In this document: positions 63,790 through 64,000 of the stretch, one piece after another
Layout: the number at the start of each line of letters is the position of its first letter
Position numbering within the stretch: the stretch's first letter is position 1
Assembly (NCBI GenBank): GCA_003856375.1
Contig: CP034120.1
Location: 3,777,501-3,841,500, forward strand
DNA length: 64,000 bases
Direction: 5' to 3'
Origin: Glaciecola amylolytica
Lineage (GTDB): Bacteria; Bacteroidota; Bacteroidia; Flavobacteriales_D; Crocinitomicaceae
Notes under the pieces: generated by a model
What the model was told of the DNA's origin: nothing
Database searches by the model: none
What the model saw: only the letters and a program-made list of their open reading frames with translations
Program-made: the position numbers and the translations under genes

Positions 63790-64000
63790 TTAAAACTGTA
63801 AAATATAATTCGTTCGTTTCTCTTCTCCGATGGTTGTTGTGGGGCCATGTCCCGGATAAACCAAGGTGTCTTCCGGCAAGGTGAAAATTCGTTCGTGAAT
63901 GGTCTTTTTCAACACATCCATTGATCCTCCGGGTAAATCTACTCTACCGAAACTTCCCTTGAAAAGAATATCGCCTCCGATCAAAAGCCGGTTCTCAGCA
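63790..64000 (-). CDS. MBL-fold metallo-hydrolase, C-terminal part
   Basis: The frame runs from the window edge to 63790. About 70 residues are seen: AENRLLIGGDILFKGSFGR, PGGSMDVLKKTIHERIFTLP then VYPGHGPTTTIGEEKRTN. The GGDILF and YPGHGP segments are typical of glyoxalase II-like metallo-beta-lactamase proteins; the Asp and the last His are zinc ligands. The first part, with HxHxDH, lies outside the window. It is convergent with der. Confidence 0.88.
   Translation of the reverse strand, partial: AENRLLIGGDILFKGSFGRVDLPGGSMDVLKKTIHERIFTLPEDTLVYPGHGPTTTIGEEKRTNYILQF

Overview
The window looks like the chromosome of a Flavobacteriales bacterium (phylum Bacteroidota); something near Fluviicola/Crocinitomicaceae is my guess, not shown by any marker gene. 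The grounds are a SprA core component of the type IX secretion system (T9SS), two proteins with T9SS C-terminal sorting domains, Omp28/DUF6029-type surface genes, several TAnnTTTG promoter elements with a TTTG about 20 bases upstream, and very few Shine-Dalgarno-like sites. No rRNA, transposase, integrase or CRISPR array was seen.

Layout. (1) 1-8643, minus strand: sprA (3' end cut by the window), ruvA, maeB. (2) 8.7-18.3 kb: envelope and secreted proteins: an Omp28-like T9SS cargo, a sirtuin, two more secreted proteins, then a plus-strand set of TlpA thioredoxin, DUF6029 protein and Omp28 lipoprotein; a biotin-carrier protein follows. (3) 18.3-34.7 kb: M1 aminopeptidase lipoprotein, a very large outer-membrane protein, class Ia ribonucleotide reductase (nrdB-nrdA), ComF, a DUF1295 membrane enzyme, an FAD oxidoreductase, a KefB-type antiporter and a MORN-like secreted protein. 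(4) 34.7-38.1 kb: a lipoprotein with a long, hairpin-rich leader and a divergent TPR histidine kinase/LytTR regulator pair.

(5) 38.2-49.7 kb is a dense anti-phage island. A five-gene plus-strand cassette (a protein with a possible TIR-like domain, a ParB-like protein, an SNF2 helicase, a D12 adenine methylase fused to a YegP/DUF1508 module, and a free YegP protein) runs straight into a two-gene Kiwa system (kwaA-kwaB). These converge, seven bases apart, on an McrBC-like pair (DUF3578-AAA+ GTPase/ATPase and DUF2357 nuclease). I recognise Kiwa and the McrBC-like pair; the five-gene cassette matches no defence system I know by name and is my main candidate for an undescribed system.

(6) 49.9-57.7 kb: two uncharacterised paralogues of about 270 residues, both ending in the motif NRSHLCPPC, placed either side of a three-TM protein, a berberine-bridge-type flavoenzyme and a membrane protein/histidine kinase/LuxR regulator operon; then a haem-c-motif lipoprotein. 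(7) 57.7-60.1 kb: a sparse segment with an XRE regulator preceded by 15-bp repeats, two unknown minus-strand genes, tRNA-like debris and an initiator tRNA. (8) 60.3-64 kb: housekeeping again: a YiaA/B protein, a small secreted protein, Era, Der/EngA and the end of a metallo-beta-lactamase-fold hydrolase. Two copies of one long GC-rich hairpin terminator occur behind nrdA and behind der.
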